Assembly (NCBI GenBank): GCA_016713865.1
Contig: JADJOG010000049.1
Coordinates: 1 to 64,000, forward strand
Origin: Flavobacteriales bacterium
GTDB lineage: Bacteria; Bacteroidota; Bacteroidia; Flavobacteriales_F; PHOS-HE28
Length of the DNA: 64,000 nucleotides
Direction of reading: 5' to 3'
Below the pieces are notes generated by a model. The model was given only the letters and a program-made list of their open reading frames with translations, made no database searches and was not told the origin of the DNA. Positions 54,829 to 64,000 of this stretch are shown piece by piece. How positions within the stretch are numbered: position 1 is the stretch's first letter; every line of letters begins with the position of its first letter. Both the position numbers and the translations under genes were made by a program.

Positions 54829-55379
54829 GCATGCACCCGCTGGAACGACGCAAGCACGAGAACATCGCCGGTTATGTCATCGGCATGTGGCAGGTGGAGG
54901 ACCTCATGCGCGCCGCCGACCTGGACATGGGCATCGTGGAGGAGCGCCTCATCAGCAGCATGGAAGGCGATGAAGAGGCACGTGCCCGGATGCGCGAATG
55001 GTACAGCGGCATCATTGCCCGCATGAAGGAGAATGGCCTTGCCCGCAGTGGCCACCTGCCCGAAGTGGAAGAGGTGATGCAGGAACTGGAGTACCTGCAC
55101 CGCGCGCTCATCGATACGCTTGGCGATGAGGAATACATCGCGCTCGATAAGGAGGCCACGCCCGCCATCCGCACGGTGCAGCAGCATGCCGGTGGCGATC
55201 CGGAAGGCCCCATCGAGAGCAGCCTCACCGCTGTGTACGGTGTCATGATGCTCCGCTCGCAAGGCAAGGCCATCAGCGATGAGACGAAGGCCGCCGATGC
55301 CGTGATCCGCAACCTCCTCGACCGCTTGAGCCTGCATTACCGCAACATGCGCAGGCTTCCCGGCGTGAGCCTCAACTGA
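54825..55379 (+). CDS. Conserved DUF4924-like helical protein
   Basis: 184 residues from GTG 54825, overlapping the OmpH-like stop (ATG 54831 is in frame). All-helical; HENIAGYVIGMWQVEDLMRA and GHLPEVEEVMQELEYLHRAL are the recognisable blocks. Matches, as far as I can judge by eye, a Bacteroidota-specific family without known function. Co-transcribed with the OmpH-like and OstA-like genes, which hints at envelope biogenesis. Confidence 0.68.
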   Translation: MSMHPLERRKHENIAGYVIGMWQVEDLMRAADLDMGIVEERLISSMEGDEEARARMREWYSGIIARMKENGLARSGHLPEVEEVMQELEYLHRALIDTLGDEEYIALDKEATPAIRTVQQHAGGDPEGPIESSLTAVYGVMMLRSQGKAISDETKAADAVIRNLLDRLSLHYRNMRRLPGVSLN

Positions 55380-55431
55380 CCGTATGCGCAGCGCACAACG
55401 CCCGGAACGGCCTTTGCGCATCCGACGGACC

Positions 55432-56951
55432 ATGCGCGCCTCATTCTTCGCTTCTGCACTCATGCTCGCTGGCTTATGCTATGCGCAATCGCAGGCAGGA
55501 TCGGGCCAAGGCCGTGTTGAGATCCTTAATGCCGACGAATGGCTCTACGACAGGACCTCCAGCGGAGCACAGCGCCTAAAAGGCAATGTGCGATTCAAGC
55601 ATGCCGATGCCGTGATGGATTGCGACAGCGCGCATCTGTATGAGGACCAGCGCGTCGATGCCTTCGGACGTGTGCGCATCAATCAGCACGATACCCTTAC
55701 GGCCGAAGCGGACATCCTGCGCTACAATAGCCGCGACCGCATGGCGCGCCTCGAGGGCAACGTGCGCCTGCGCGACCGCAGCATGGAACTGACCACGTCG
55801 ACCCTGTCGTACGACATGAAAGGCAAGCGCGCCAGCTACTCTAGTGGCGGCCGCATCGTGAGCCAGGCCGATGAGAACGTCCTCACCAGCGGCACGGGCA
55901 CCTACCTGGCTGATCAACGCCGCTTCATCTTCGGGCGGAATGTTCTTCTCGAGCACCCCGATCACCGCGTGGAGAGCGATACGATGCACTACATCGCTTC
56001 ATCCGGCATGTGCGCGTTCTTCGGGCCTACGGCCATCACGCAAGGGCAAACGCGGATCAGCACCTTGCAAGGCCGCTACGACACGCGCAGCGAACGAGCG
56101 CGATTCACGCGGAGAACACAGGTGAGAAGCAAGGGCCGGATCCTCGAAGGCGACAGCCTCTTCTTCGATAAGCGCTCCGGGGTCGGGCTCGCATGGGGCC
56201 GTGTGTCCATCGCGGATAGCAGCGGCGACATGCGCGTGATGGGCAGCTATGGCCGTTACAGCGAAGCCGACGAGCGCACGCAGGTGACAGGCCTTGCTGA
56301 GCTGCAGCTTCGCATGGGCGCCGATACGCTCTTCCTGCATGGCGATACGCTCTTCGCGGAACCCGATGGCGGCGCGCGCCGGATCACGGCGAGGCGCAAC
56401 GTGCGTTTCTTCAAGGCCGACATGCAGGGCAGCTGCGATACGCTCATCTACGCCGAAGCCGATAGCCTGATCACGCTGCGGCACCAGCCCGTGCTGTGGA
56501 GCAACACGGACCAGATCACCGGCGACACCATCCGTATCCGCATGAAGGACGGGCAGGCGCATCGGCTCCTTGTTGAGCGCAACGCCTTCCTGCTCTCGCA
56601 GGCCGATAGCACCCGCCGTGATCAAGTGGCCGGCACCACCATGGTCGGCTTCTTCGCAGAAGGGCATTGCACCGGCTCGATGTCGAGGGCAACGCGCGCA
56701 CCGTCTATCACGCGAAAGAGCAACGCGAAGAGGGCGATTCGGTCTTCGGAGTGAACCGTGCGGATTGCAGCCGATCAGGGTGCGCATGATCGAAGGCCGC
56801 ATCGATGCGGGGTCGTCTTCCTGGATCGCCCGGAAGCGATCCTCTATCCGCTGGAAAAGCACCCGCTGAAGATTTGGTGCTTCCCGGCATGCAGGACCGC
56901 TGGGCCGAACGGCCAGTGGATCGCAACGGGATCTTCGAAACGGGTCCTTAA
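55432..56951 (+). CDS. OstA/LptA-like LPS-transport protein (3' part frameshifted)
   Basis: Start at ATG 55432 gives a signal (MRASFFASALMLAGLCYAQ); ATG 55384 is in frame but lengthens it. OstA repeats of the NVRFKHADAVMDCDSAHLYE, NVRLRDRSMELTTSTL and SDTMHYIASSGM kind, each a beta-jellyroll strand set, run to ~56660. The frame then shifts several times: RLDVEGNARTVYHAKEQREE, RVRMIEGRIDA, VVFLDRPEAILYPLEKH and PAEDLVLPGMQDRW with a stop at 56951. Corrected ~505 residues. Likely forms part of the periplasmic LPS bridge feeding LptD, which is encoded 5 kb away. Confidence 0.82.
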
Positions 56952-57409
56952 AGGAAGCGCTCCATCCAGCTCGAGCGCAACGGAACACGGAAGCGCTCAT
57001 TCAGCTCGCCTACCGTGCTCACGAGATCATCGAACACAACGGTATCGGCGGTGATCGCTCCGGCCTTGATCAGCTCTGGGAGCTCTTGCAGGCGGCAGCT
57101 CGACAATTTGCCTTCGGCCTCGAACACAACCACCATGCGATCGGTGAGCATGAGGTTGAGGTCGTGCTCCAGTTGCTTGATGAAGCCCACGCTCTTATCG
57201 ATGCTGCAACCGCTCGCATTCGCCTGCTCCTCATCGACAGCCAATGCCACGAAGCGGTTGAGCAGCACATCCACGCAAGCATCAAGGGGTGCCCCATGAG
57301 CGGCCCAGGTGGCGGTGAAGGCATGGCCGCGCTCTCGGATCAGCTTCTGCTCAGCTGCGCTCAGATCGCGCGCGGTCTTGTAGATCCAAAGGCGCGCATG
57401 CGTTGGCAT
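56948..57409 (-). CDS. Conserved cytosolic protein (often mis-named ABC transporter ATPase)
   Basis: 153 residues from ATG 57409 (MPTHARLWIYKTARDLSAAE); an in-frame ATG at 57451 adds 14 residues. Contains GHAFTATWAAHGAPLDACVD, RFVALAVDEEQANASGCSID and MVVVFEAEGKLSSCRLQELP. This small alpha/beta family is widespread in Bacteroidota next to the Fe-S pair downstream and has no Walker motifs, so the common ATPase label is not supported. Its stop overlaps the convergent OstA-like stop by 4 nt. Confidence 0.7.
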   Translation of the reverse strand: MPTHARLWIYKTARDLSAAEQKLIRERGHAFTATWAAHGAPLDACVDVLLNRFVALAVDEEQANASGCSIDKSVGFIKQLEHDLNLMLTDRMVVVFEAEGKLSSCRLQELPELIKAGAITADTVVFDDLVSTVGELNERFRVPLRSSWMERFL

Positions 57410-57594
57410 GGTGTCGATGGTGCGCTGGCGGGAAGGTGCTTCGGTGATCATCGTTCACTCGGTTTTCGGATCGTGGACGTGGCCAGCCGCACGCCCGATG
57501 CCTGCGGCTCCGCCAAAGTGAAGGGAAATACCGCGCCGGGCAAATGAGCGGTGCCAACTCTTTAACAACTGTTGGTTGAAGGGGTTCGCCCCGG

Positions 57595-58385
57595 TTACAG
57601 CTCCCCCGCCTCCGCGATCAGCTCGGCCACATCCTTCACCACCACTTCGCCTTCCTTGTTGAAGTGCTTCACGCCATCGGTGAGCATGGTGTTGCAGAAC
57701 GGGCAGCCAGCGGCGATGATGTTGGGTGACGCCGCCAGGGCCTCTTCACTACGCTCGTGGTTCACCTCGCGCGCGCCGGGCTCCGCCTCTTTGAACATCT
57801 GCGCGCCGCCCGCACCGCAGCACAGGCCATTCTGCTTGCTGCGCTTCAATTCCACCAGCGCGGCATCGAGCTTCAGCAGCACTTCGCGCGGCGCTTCGTA
57901 CTCGCCATTGCCGCGCCCTAAGTAGCACGGGTCGTGGAAGGTGATGCGCTTGCCCGCGAAGTCGCCGCCCTGCACCTTGATGCGCCCTTCCTTCAGCAGC
58001 GTGTTGATGAACTGCGTGTGGTGCATCACCTCGTAGCTGCCGCCCAACGCGGGGTATTCGTTCTTCAAGGTGTTGAAGCAGTGCGGACAAGCGGTAACAA
58101 TGCGCTTCACGCCATAGCCATTCAGTACGGTCACATTCTGCAGCGCTTGCATCTGGAAGAGGAACTCATTGCCGGCGCGACGCGCAGGATCGCCGCTGCA
58201 GGTCTCTTCCTGGCCGAGCACGGCGAACTTCACCTTGGCCGCATTCAGGATGCGAACGAAGGCCTTGGTGATCTTGCGCGCGCGATCATCGAATGAACCA
58301 GCACAGCCCACCCAGAAAAGGACCTCAGGGACTTCGCCAGAGGTGGCGAACTCGGACATCGTCGGAACATGAAGCTCCGTGCTCA
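57595..58385 (-). CDS. HdrB-like protein with two cysteine-rich CCG domains
   Basis: 263 residues from ATG 58385. Two CCG-type clusters: C-x-G-S-F near residue 28 (WVGCAGSFDDRA) with ETCSGDPARR and CPHCFNTLKNEY, then FHDPCYLGRGN with GLCCGAGGAQMF and GCPFCNTML. This is the heterodisulfide reductase subunit B / LutA / GlpC-type cluster fold that binds a non-cubane [4Fe-4S]. It would be the soluble catalytic partner of the membrane Fe-S protein directly upstream (58537-59865). Thiol-disulfide or lactate-type chemistry possible; substrate unknown. Confidence 0.87.
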
Positions 58386-58541
58386 TAGGGAATGAAAAAT
58401 GCAGAATGAAGAATGGAAATGGAAAATGCTTCAAGCACCTGGACAGCGTTCCATCAGGTGTCGAGCATCGACCTTGGATGAAGTCGCGCGGAGGCAAAGT
58501 GTTCTACATTCTACATTCTTCATTTTACATTCTACATTATC
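58386..58541. repeat. AT-rich low-complexity inverted repeat
   Basis: Within a GC-rich neighbourhood, the left part (58390-58428) is built of AATG/GAAGAATGG units and the right part (58501-58541) of ATTCTACATTCTTCATTTT-type units; the two are near reverse complements (about 17 of 21 in the best block). It lies between the two Fe-S genes and overlaps the end of the upstream one. Confidence 0.55.
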
Positions 58542-59865
58542 CTTCTGCTGTCCACTCCATCCGCTTATCCGGCCCGAAGGCCCATGGAGCTCCGTTGTTC
58601 TCCACGTTATTGAACATGCTGGTGAGGGCCGGGCGCGTGCTGCTCTCCTCCATCACCTTGTAACGGCGCATCTCCATGATGATGCCCACGGGATCGATGT
58701 TAACCGGGCAGGCCTGAGTGCAGGCATTGCAAGTCGTGCAGGCCCACAACTCCTCTTCGCTGATGCGCGAGTGCAGGCTCTTGCCATCATCCTCCCACTT
58801 CCCTTTCGCGTCGATGGCCTTGCCGACCTCCTCCAGACGGTCGCGCGTATCCATCATGATCTTGCGCGGACTGAGCAATTTGCCGGTGAGGTTGGCGGGG
58901 CATTCGCTGGTGCAGCGGCCGCACTCGGTGCAGCTGTACGCATCGAGCAGGCTCTTCCAACTCAGGTCGAAGACATCCTTCGCGCCGAAGCGCTCCGTCA
59001 TTTCAACCCCGGCCACCATACGCGGCGTGGCGGGCTCCGGGGGAGGGACGCTGGGGTCAATCATGCTCTTGACCTCGCCGGTGATGCGCGGCATGTTGCT
59101 GACCAGCGTGCGCGGCTCCAACTTGCTGTACCACACGTTGGGGAAGGCCAGGATGATGTGGAAGTGCTTGCTGTAGGGCAGGTAGTTGAGGAATGCGAGG
59201 ATGCCGAGGATGTGGAACCACCAGAAGAAGCGCTCGAAAGCGAGCACCGTTCCATCACTCATTCCGGAGAAAAAGGGCTGGAGCATTGAGCTCACCGGAT
59301 AGCTGCCAGCCGTGGTGTAGTGCTCGATGCCACGCTGCGCCAGCACTTGATCCGTCGCGTTCAATTTGAGGAATGCGCCCATGAGCGCGATCTCCGTGAC
59401 GAGGATGATCATGGCATCCTTCGAGGGCCAACCCTTCATCTCGGGCTTGTGGAAGCGAGACAGTTGAAGCAAGGCGCGGCGCGTGATGAAAACCACGCAC
59501 GCCAAGAGCACGCCTACCGCGAGGATCTCGAAGCTGCCGATGAGCAGATCGTAGAAGCCCCCGAGGAATGCGCCGATGCGGTGCGTGCCGAAGAGCCCGT
59601 CGATGACGATCTCGAGCACTTCGAGGTTGATGATGACGAAGCCAACGTAGATGAGGATATGCATGAAGCCAGCAACCGGGCGAACCACCATCTTGCTCTG
59701 GCCCAGCGCCACTAGGGCCATGGTCCGCCAGCGCTCTGCTTTCCGGTCGTTGATGATTTCGGGCTTGCCCAGATTGATATTGCGCATCACGCGCCGGATG
59801 TTGCGCGCGAAGAGGGCAATAGCCGCGATTAGTAAGACGCCGAAGAGCGCTTGGGCTACGATCAT
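58537..59865 (-). CDS. Membrane-anchored 4Fe-4S oxidoreductase (GlpC/HdrC-like fused to NarI-type helices)
   Basis: 442 residues. N-terminal half has about six helices (e.g. LIYVGFVIINLEVLEIVIDG, FEILAVGVLLACVVFI, ILGILAFLNYLPY) including His pairs that could bind haem b. The C-terminal half has two ferredoxin clusters: CTECGRCTSECPAN and CTTCNACTQACPVN. It probably links the quinone pool to the HdrB-like subunit encoded next. ATG overlaps the stop of the MCE gene. Frame intact. Confidence 0.86.
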   Translation of the reverse strand: MIVAQALFGVLLIAAIALFARNIRRVMRNINLGKPEIINDRKAERWRTMALVALGQSKMVVRPVAGFMHILIYVGFVIINLEVLEIVIDGLFGTHRIGAFLGGFYDLLIGSFEILAVGVLLACVVFITRRALLQLSRFHKPEMKGWPSKDAMIILVTEIALMGAFLKLNATDQVLAQRGIEHYTTAGSYPVSSMLQPFFSGMSDGTVLAFERFFWWFHILGILAFLNYLPYSKHFHIILAFPNVWYSKLEPRTLVSNMPRITGEVKSMIDPSVPPPEPATPRMVAGVEMTERFGAKDVFDLSWKSLLDAYSCTECGRCTSECPANLTGKLLSPRKIMMDTRDRLEEVGKAIDAKGKWEDDGKSLHSRISEEELWACTTCNACTQACPVNIDPVGIIMEMRRYKVMEESSTRPALTSMFNNVENNGAPWAFGPDKRMEWTAEG

Positions 59866-60900
59866 GGCTTCATCCGCTTATCGTCCTGCAAGGCCCGCTT
59901 GATCCGATCCACATCGGAATCGCTCAGCTTGGGCAGCTTGTCCTTCTTGCCGAATAACGACAGATGGACATATCTGTTTCGGATTGAGGCGGAGATCCTC
60001 CAGCAGCAGATCGAGTTCGCGGCTGGCCTGCTGCAGGTTGTCATAGAGCGTATCGTTCTTCAGCAACGCTCCCATGGAGCCTTCGCCCTGCTCCAAGCCG
60101 GTCATGATTCCCTTGAGCTTGGCGCTGCTCTCGGCCAGGTCGGCCATGGCCTTGCGGGTCTGCTCACCGGCCAGCGTGCCGCTCATGGTATCGAGGTTGG
60201 TGAGGATTGAATTCAGCTGCGCGTGATAGCTATCCAGATTGTTCGTCACACGGCGCAGATTCTCGATCACCGCGTGGATGCTGGAGCTCTCCGTAGCGAT
60301 CAGCGCATCGAGGCGCGCGCTGGTGCGATTCAGATTCTCGAGCGTGCCGCGGATGCTGGAGAAGCTTGCATCGATATCGCCCACGGTGCTGTCGTTGAGG
60401 ATGCGCTGCAGGGCTGAGAGCAACGAATCGACATTGGCGAACATGGCCTCGGCCTTTCGCTTGAGCGGATCGATCTGCGCGCCTACGGCATCGGTGAGGC
60501 TGAGTTCGGCATCGCCAACGAGCGTGTCGCCGGCTTGCGCGATCTCTTCGGCATTGCCCCTGATGATCTGGAGCGCGCGCGTGAACAGGTCGGCGCTGTA
60601 GATCTGGAGCTTGGTGTCCTTCGGAAGCTTCAGTTGCCGTTCGTTCAACTGGAAGCTCACCACTACGCGGCCGCTTCCATCGTGCTTCAACTCGGTGTTC
60701 ACCACTTGCCCCACCTTCAGGCCATTCATGAAGACCGGCGAAGCCGAGGTGACCCCGCTGATGTCGTTGTACACCGCGTGATAGACGTTGCGCTTGGTGA
60801 GCAGATCGAGGCCTTTGAGGTAGTTGATGCCGAAGATCAACAAGAGGATGCCGGCGATGGCCACGCCTGCTATGGTGTACTCGCGCTCGATCTTCTTCAT
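59862..60900 (-). CDS. MlaD-like MCE-domain protein (3' end frameshifted)
   Basis: ~345 residues. N-terminal helix (YTIAGVAIAGILLLIFGINY), MCE domain (~35-115: GVTSASPVFMNGLKVGQVVN, LQIYSADLFTRALQIIRG) and a long helical coiled-coil C-terminal part. Near 59970 the frame shifts; the correct end is YVHLSLFGKKDKLPKLSDSD through to RMKP at 59862. Holds phospholipids in transit between membranes. MlaE/MlaF partners are not in the window. 4-nt overlap with the Fe-S gene. Confidence 0.87.
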
Positions 60901-60906
60901 CGTGCT

Positions 60907-62057
60907 CTATCGCCCTTCGGCCAAAGTAACCGCCTTTTGCGGATCGATGCGCTCGCCATCCTTGAATGCCACGATGAAAGCGCCATCGTAGCCCTTGGCC
61001 TTGCAGGCGCGCTGCAGTTCGCGCGCCGGCCAGCGTGGGCTCGTTGCCGATGGTGTACTTGAAGAGGCCCTGCCCTTTGTGCTCCTCCACCCCTTCGAGA
61101 CCATTGAAATTCTTGGGCTTCGGCTCGATCCGCTTGCTGCTGGTGGCGATCTGCACCTTGAATTGCACGGCGCCCGTTGCTCGCTCCGGCTTCACGGTGG
61201 CATCCGGATCCTTCACGGCCACGCGCGTGCTATCGGGCTTGGCCTCATGGGCCGGTTCAACCGGCACGCCCTCGACAATGGCCTTGTATTCCTTGATGGC
61301 GCGGTAGATGGCGCTGGCCATGTACTCCTGCCCTTCATCGGTCTGCAGGTAGTCCTCTTCCTTCGGATTCGTGAGGAAACCCAGCTCGATGAGCACCGCA
61401 GGCATGGTGGTGTAGCTGATCACAAGGAAACCGGCCTGTTTCACGCCGCGATCCAACCGGCCCACGCGATCCTTGAATTGCTTCTGGATGAGCGAACTGA
61501 GCAGCAGGCTCTGATCCAGGTGAACGTTCTGCCGAAGGCTCAATTCGATCTGGCTCTCCGGCCGCTTCGGGTCGTAGCCGCCGTACTTCTGCTCGTGGCC
61601 ATCTTCCAAGAGGATCGCCTCGTTCTCCTTCATGGCCACCTTCATGTTCGCATCGGTCTTGTGCAGGCCCATCACATAGGTCTCGCAGCCATGCGGGTCC
61701 TTGCTGTCGTTCGCGTTGCAATGGATGCTGAGGAAGATATCGGCCTTGGCGCGGTTGGCGATGTTGGTACGCTCCATGAGCTCGATGAAGCGGTCATCCT
61801 CCCGCGTGTAAACCACCCTCATATCAGCGTAGGACTCGTTCAGGTATTTGCCCACGAGCTTGGCCACGTTCAGCGATACGTGCTTCTCGGTGGTCTTGTA
61901 CCGGCCGGTTCCCCAGGTTGCCGGGGTCCTTGCCGCCATGGCCGGCATCGAGCACCACGGTCCTGATGCGATGCGGATCGCGGCCTTGCGCGAGGCCCGA
62001 AGCAGCGATCACAAGGATCGTTAAGGCGAGCAGCGAGAGTCGAAAGGTGCGTTCCAT
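60907..62057 (-). CDS. N-acetylmuramoyl-L-alanine amidase with C-terminal SPOR domain (frameshifted)
   Basis: Start ATG 62057 (signal LSLLALTILVIAASGLAQ), then VVLDAGHGGKDPG with the first zinc His. A shift near 61910 joins to GRYKTTEKHVSLNVAKLVGK. Zinc/catalytic residues continue in FLSIHCNAND and PAVLIELGFLTNP. The C-terminal SPOR-like part starts FKVQIATSSKRIEPKPKNF and, after a shift near 61030, ends with ELQRACKAKGYDGAFIVAFK and GERIDPQ. ~380 residues. Amidase_3 enzymes split daughter-cell peptidoglycan; the SPOR domain targets the septum. Only 6 nt from the MCE gene, same operon. Confidence 0.88.
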
Positions 62058-62142
62058 GCGGCGCGAGGGGCGGTGCGTACTTTGCGGGCCGTTGCCGCGC
62101 GAGCGCGAACGGCCACAAGCACCGCGACGCAATCCGCCATCG

Positions 62143-64000
62143 ATGCGCGAAGAAAGAGGGAGTCCCACAGGCGGCAGGAAGAGCGGTTTCGCAGTTTTCA
62201 TCACGTTGGTGTTCATGTGCCCTGCTCTGGGCGTGCTGGCGCAGAAGCTGGATGCAGAGGTGCGCTACAGCGCGCGCGACAGCATCCGGTACGACATCGC
62301 TGAGCAAGCCGTGTACCTCTTCGGAGCGGCCACCGTGCAATATCAAGGCACGCAGCTCAGCGCCGATCGGATCATCTTCAGCTTCAAGAACGAGGAAGCC
62401 ATGAGCTTTGGTGCTCTCGACAGCACCGGAGCGCTGGCCGGGAAGCCGCGGCTAACGCAGGATGGCCACACCATCGACGCCGATAGCATCACGGTGAACA
62501 TGCGCACCAAGACGGGCATCATCCGCGAGGTGCGCACCCAGGAGCAGGAAGCCTGGTTGCATGCCGGTTTGAGCAAGCGCCATCCCAACGGACAGGTGCA
62601 TAGCCTCGGCGGAAAGCTCACCACCTGCGATCGGCCCAAGCCGCATTACCACTTCCAGGTGAGCCGCATGATGGTGCTGCCGGACGACAAGATCGTGAGC
62701 GGCCCCGCCTACATGAAGTTCCGCAAGGTGCCCACCCCGCTAGCAATCCCCTTCGGCCTGTTCCCGAACAAGAAGGGTGGCAGCAGCGGCGTGCTGGTGC
62801 CGGTGTGGGGCAACAACCAGAGCCTCGGCTATTTCCTGCTGAATGGCGGCTGGTACCAGCAATTGGGCGAGCATGCCGACCTGAGCATCACGGGCGACAT
62901 CTACAGTCGCGGAAGCTGGGCCTTGCGCGGCAACACGCGATACAGGGCGCGCTACAGGTACAGCGGCAACTTGCTGGTGAGCCACAGTACCCTGCTCAGC
63001 AGCGATCCGGAATTCCCCGACTTCAGCCGACAACGCAACCTGTTCGTGAACTGGAGCCACATCGTGGATCCGCGCGCCAGCCTAATCAGCCGTTTCAATG
63101 CCAGCGTGAATGCAGGCACCAGCAACAACTTCCGCAACAACTTCAACAGCTCCACCTCGGACTTCCTTACCAACACCTTCCAGAGCAACATCGGCTACAC
63201 GCGCCTGTGGCCCGGCAAGCCCTTCAGCCTTTCGGTGAACGCGCTGCATCGGCAGAACACCCAGAACCGAAGCTTCGATGTCACGCTGCCCGCGATCACA
63301 TTCAACATGCAGCGCATCCTGCCCGTGCAGCTGCTGCGCCCACGAGGCGCGCCCAGCAGGTGGTACGATCAGCTGGCGACCACCTACACCGCCAACCTCG
63401 ACAACCGCATCAGCACCACCGAGGAGCAGATCTACCTGGAGAACATCCCCAACCTCATGCGTGAAGCGCGCAATGGCATGCGGCATACAGCCGCGCTCAC
63501 CACAACGATCAAGAGCCGCTTCTTCAGCTTGAACCCGGAGTTCCGCGTAACCGACCGATGGTACCTCGAGACCTTGCGACAAACCGCCTTCAGCACCGAC
63601 GATACCACTTTCACAGTGCGCGATACCGTGAACGGATTCCGTCGCGCGGGTGAATGGAGCGCGGGCGCCACCCTCACCAGCAAGCTCGTGGGCATGTACA
63701 CCTTCTATGGCGACGGCATCAAGGCCATCCGGCACATCATAACACCCAGCGTGGGCCTCAGCTACCGGCCCGATAACAGCACGCGCATCGATGGTCCATT
63801 CGGCATCGATGGCGCTGCGGGCAGCTACTCCCCATTCCAGATCGGCATCTATGGCGAACCCAGCATCGGGCGCAGCGGCAATCTGAATCTGGGATTGATA
63901 CAGAGCGTTGAGGCCAAGGTGCGCGACAACAAAGCCACACGTGCCGATACCAGCGCGCAAGGAGGCATCGCATTCAAGAAGATCAAGCTCATCGACTTCT
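62143..64000 (+). CDS. LptD-like LPS-assembly outer-membrane protein (partial, runs off the window)
   Basis: Start ATG 62143 with signal VFITLVFMCPALGVLAQ; 619 codons are present and the frame is still open at the end. The N-terminal OstA-like jellyroll has VRYSARDSIRYDIAEQAVYL, GAATVQYQGTQLSADRIIFS and TKTGIIREVRTQEQEAWLHA. The barrel part starts near residue 200 (VPTPLAIPFGLFPNKKGGSS, GVLVPVWG) and continues in alternating strands. This is the Bacteroidota-type LptD family that inserts LPS into the outer leaflet. Divergent from the amidase gene; a TACTTTGC sequence at 62079 could be its promoter element. Confidence 0.86.
   Translation, partial: MREERGSPTGGRKSGFAVFITLVFMCPALGVLAQKLDAEVRYSARDSIRYDIAEQAVYLFGAATVQYQGTQLSADRIIFSFKNEEAMSFGALDSTGALAGKPRLTQDGHTIDADSITVNMRTKTGIIREVRTQEQEAWLHAGLSKRHPNGQVHSLGGKLTTCDRPKPHYHFQVSRMMVLPDDKIVSGPAYMKFRKVPTPLAIPFGLFPNKKGGSSGVLVPVWGNNQSLGYFLLNGGWYQQLGEHADLSITGDIYSRGSWALRGNTRYRARYRYSGNLLVSHSTLLSSDPEFPDFSRQRNLFVNWSHIVDPRASLISRFNASVNAGTSNNFRNNFNSSTSDFLTNTFQSNIGYTRLWPGKPFSLSVNALHRQNTQNRSFDVTLPAITFNMQRILPVQLLRPRGAPSRWYDQLATTYTANLDNRISTTEEQIYLENIPNLMREARNGMRHTAALTTTIKSRFFSLNPEFRVTDRWYLETLRQTAFSTDDTTFTVRDTVNGFRRAGEWSAGATLTSKLVGMYTFYGDGIKAIRHIITPSVGLSYRPDNSTRIDGPFGIDGAAGSYSPFQIGIYGEPSIGRSGNLNLGLIQSVEAKVRDNKATRADTSAQGGIAFKKIKLIDF

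Noticed and set aside
56948..57409. ABC transporter ATPase label for the small conserved protein
   Set aside because: No Walker A, signature or Walker B motif is present.
60230..60900. Single 572-codon minus-strand protein 60230-61948
   Set aside because: Its C-terminal half is out-of-frame MCE gene sequence; the amidase really ends at 60907 after a frameshift near 61030.
1..64000. tRNA, rRNA, riboswitch or CRISPR features
   Set aside because: Reading both strands I found no cloverleaf, rRNA core sequence, known riboswitch core or regularly spaced direct repeats; a covariance-model scan would settle this.

Overview
The window looks like a chromosomal segment of a high-GC member of the Bacteroidota, most likely a Flavobacteriales-type environmental lineage. 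The evidence is taxonomic signatures rather than a marker gene: several secreted proteins have C-terminal type IX secretion (T9SS) sorting domains, there are a carboxypeptidase-regulatory-domain TonB receptor and a TonB C-terminal protein, an OstA/LptA-like protein and a Bacteroidota-type LptD lie close together, and WbqC and MUG113 GIY-YIG proteins are present. No rRNA, tRNA, CRISPR array or intact transposase was recognised. Many conserved genes are split by single-base indels (asnB, the exopolysaccharide genes, sucD, acyl-CoA carboxylase, Fe-ADH, the 3' end of uvrA). This is more consistent with consensus errors in a draft or long-read assembly than with true gene decay. I therefore give reconstructed spans and state where the frame breaks.

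Layout. 1-6.5 kb is a surface polysaccharide cluster: asnB end, GT4 glycosyltransferase, Wza-like exporter, Wzc-like tyrosine kinase with a Gly-Tyr tail, rfbC and a WecA-type initiating transferase. 6.5-29 kb is mostly core and envelope genes: lytic transglycosylase, uvrA, a LOG-family protein, two SPOR-domain envelope proteins, Fe-ADH, sucD, an MFS transporter, type II NADH dehydrogenase, mnmE, two beta-propeller-type proteins, NlpE-like and WbqC-like proteins, and a YiiX-like hydrolase. 29-39.4 kb is accessory: two paralogous ParE-type toxin-antitoxin modules next to palindromic repeats, a delta-60-repeat T9SS protein, an acyl-CoA carboxylase beta gene followed by an unusual array of small genes, a GIY-YIG homing-type nuclease, a transposase remnant, a HepT/MntA module and a divergent Fic protein. 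39.4-54 kb mixes secreted T9SS proteins, small housekeeping genes (Csp, DUF1801, YjdM, CvfB, MazG) and a large TonB-dependent receptor. 54-64 kb is an envelope block: OmpH-like, OstA-like, an HdrB-like plus membrane Fe-S protein pair, MlaD-like MCE protein, SPOR amidase, and the divergent start of LptD.

The most unusual structure is at 35.0-36.4 kb. The last ~50-100 nt of the acyl-CoA carboxylase gene recur three more times downstream, each time after one small unrelated gene (an Imm32-like immunity protein, a membrane protein, a secreted protein). Each small gene starts within about 5 nt of the stop codon of the preceding copy. The copies differ mainly by synonymous changes, as if each was once the working end of the gene. 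This resembles serial insertion of gene cassettes that each carry a replacement 3' end, and a homing-type GIY-YIG nuclease gene lies immediately beyond. A second recurring pattern is a TACCTTYG-like -7 promoter box a few bases upstream of many start codons, which suggests leaderless or near-leaderless transcripts.
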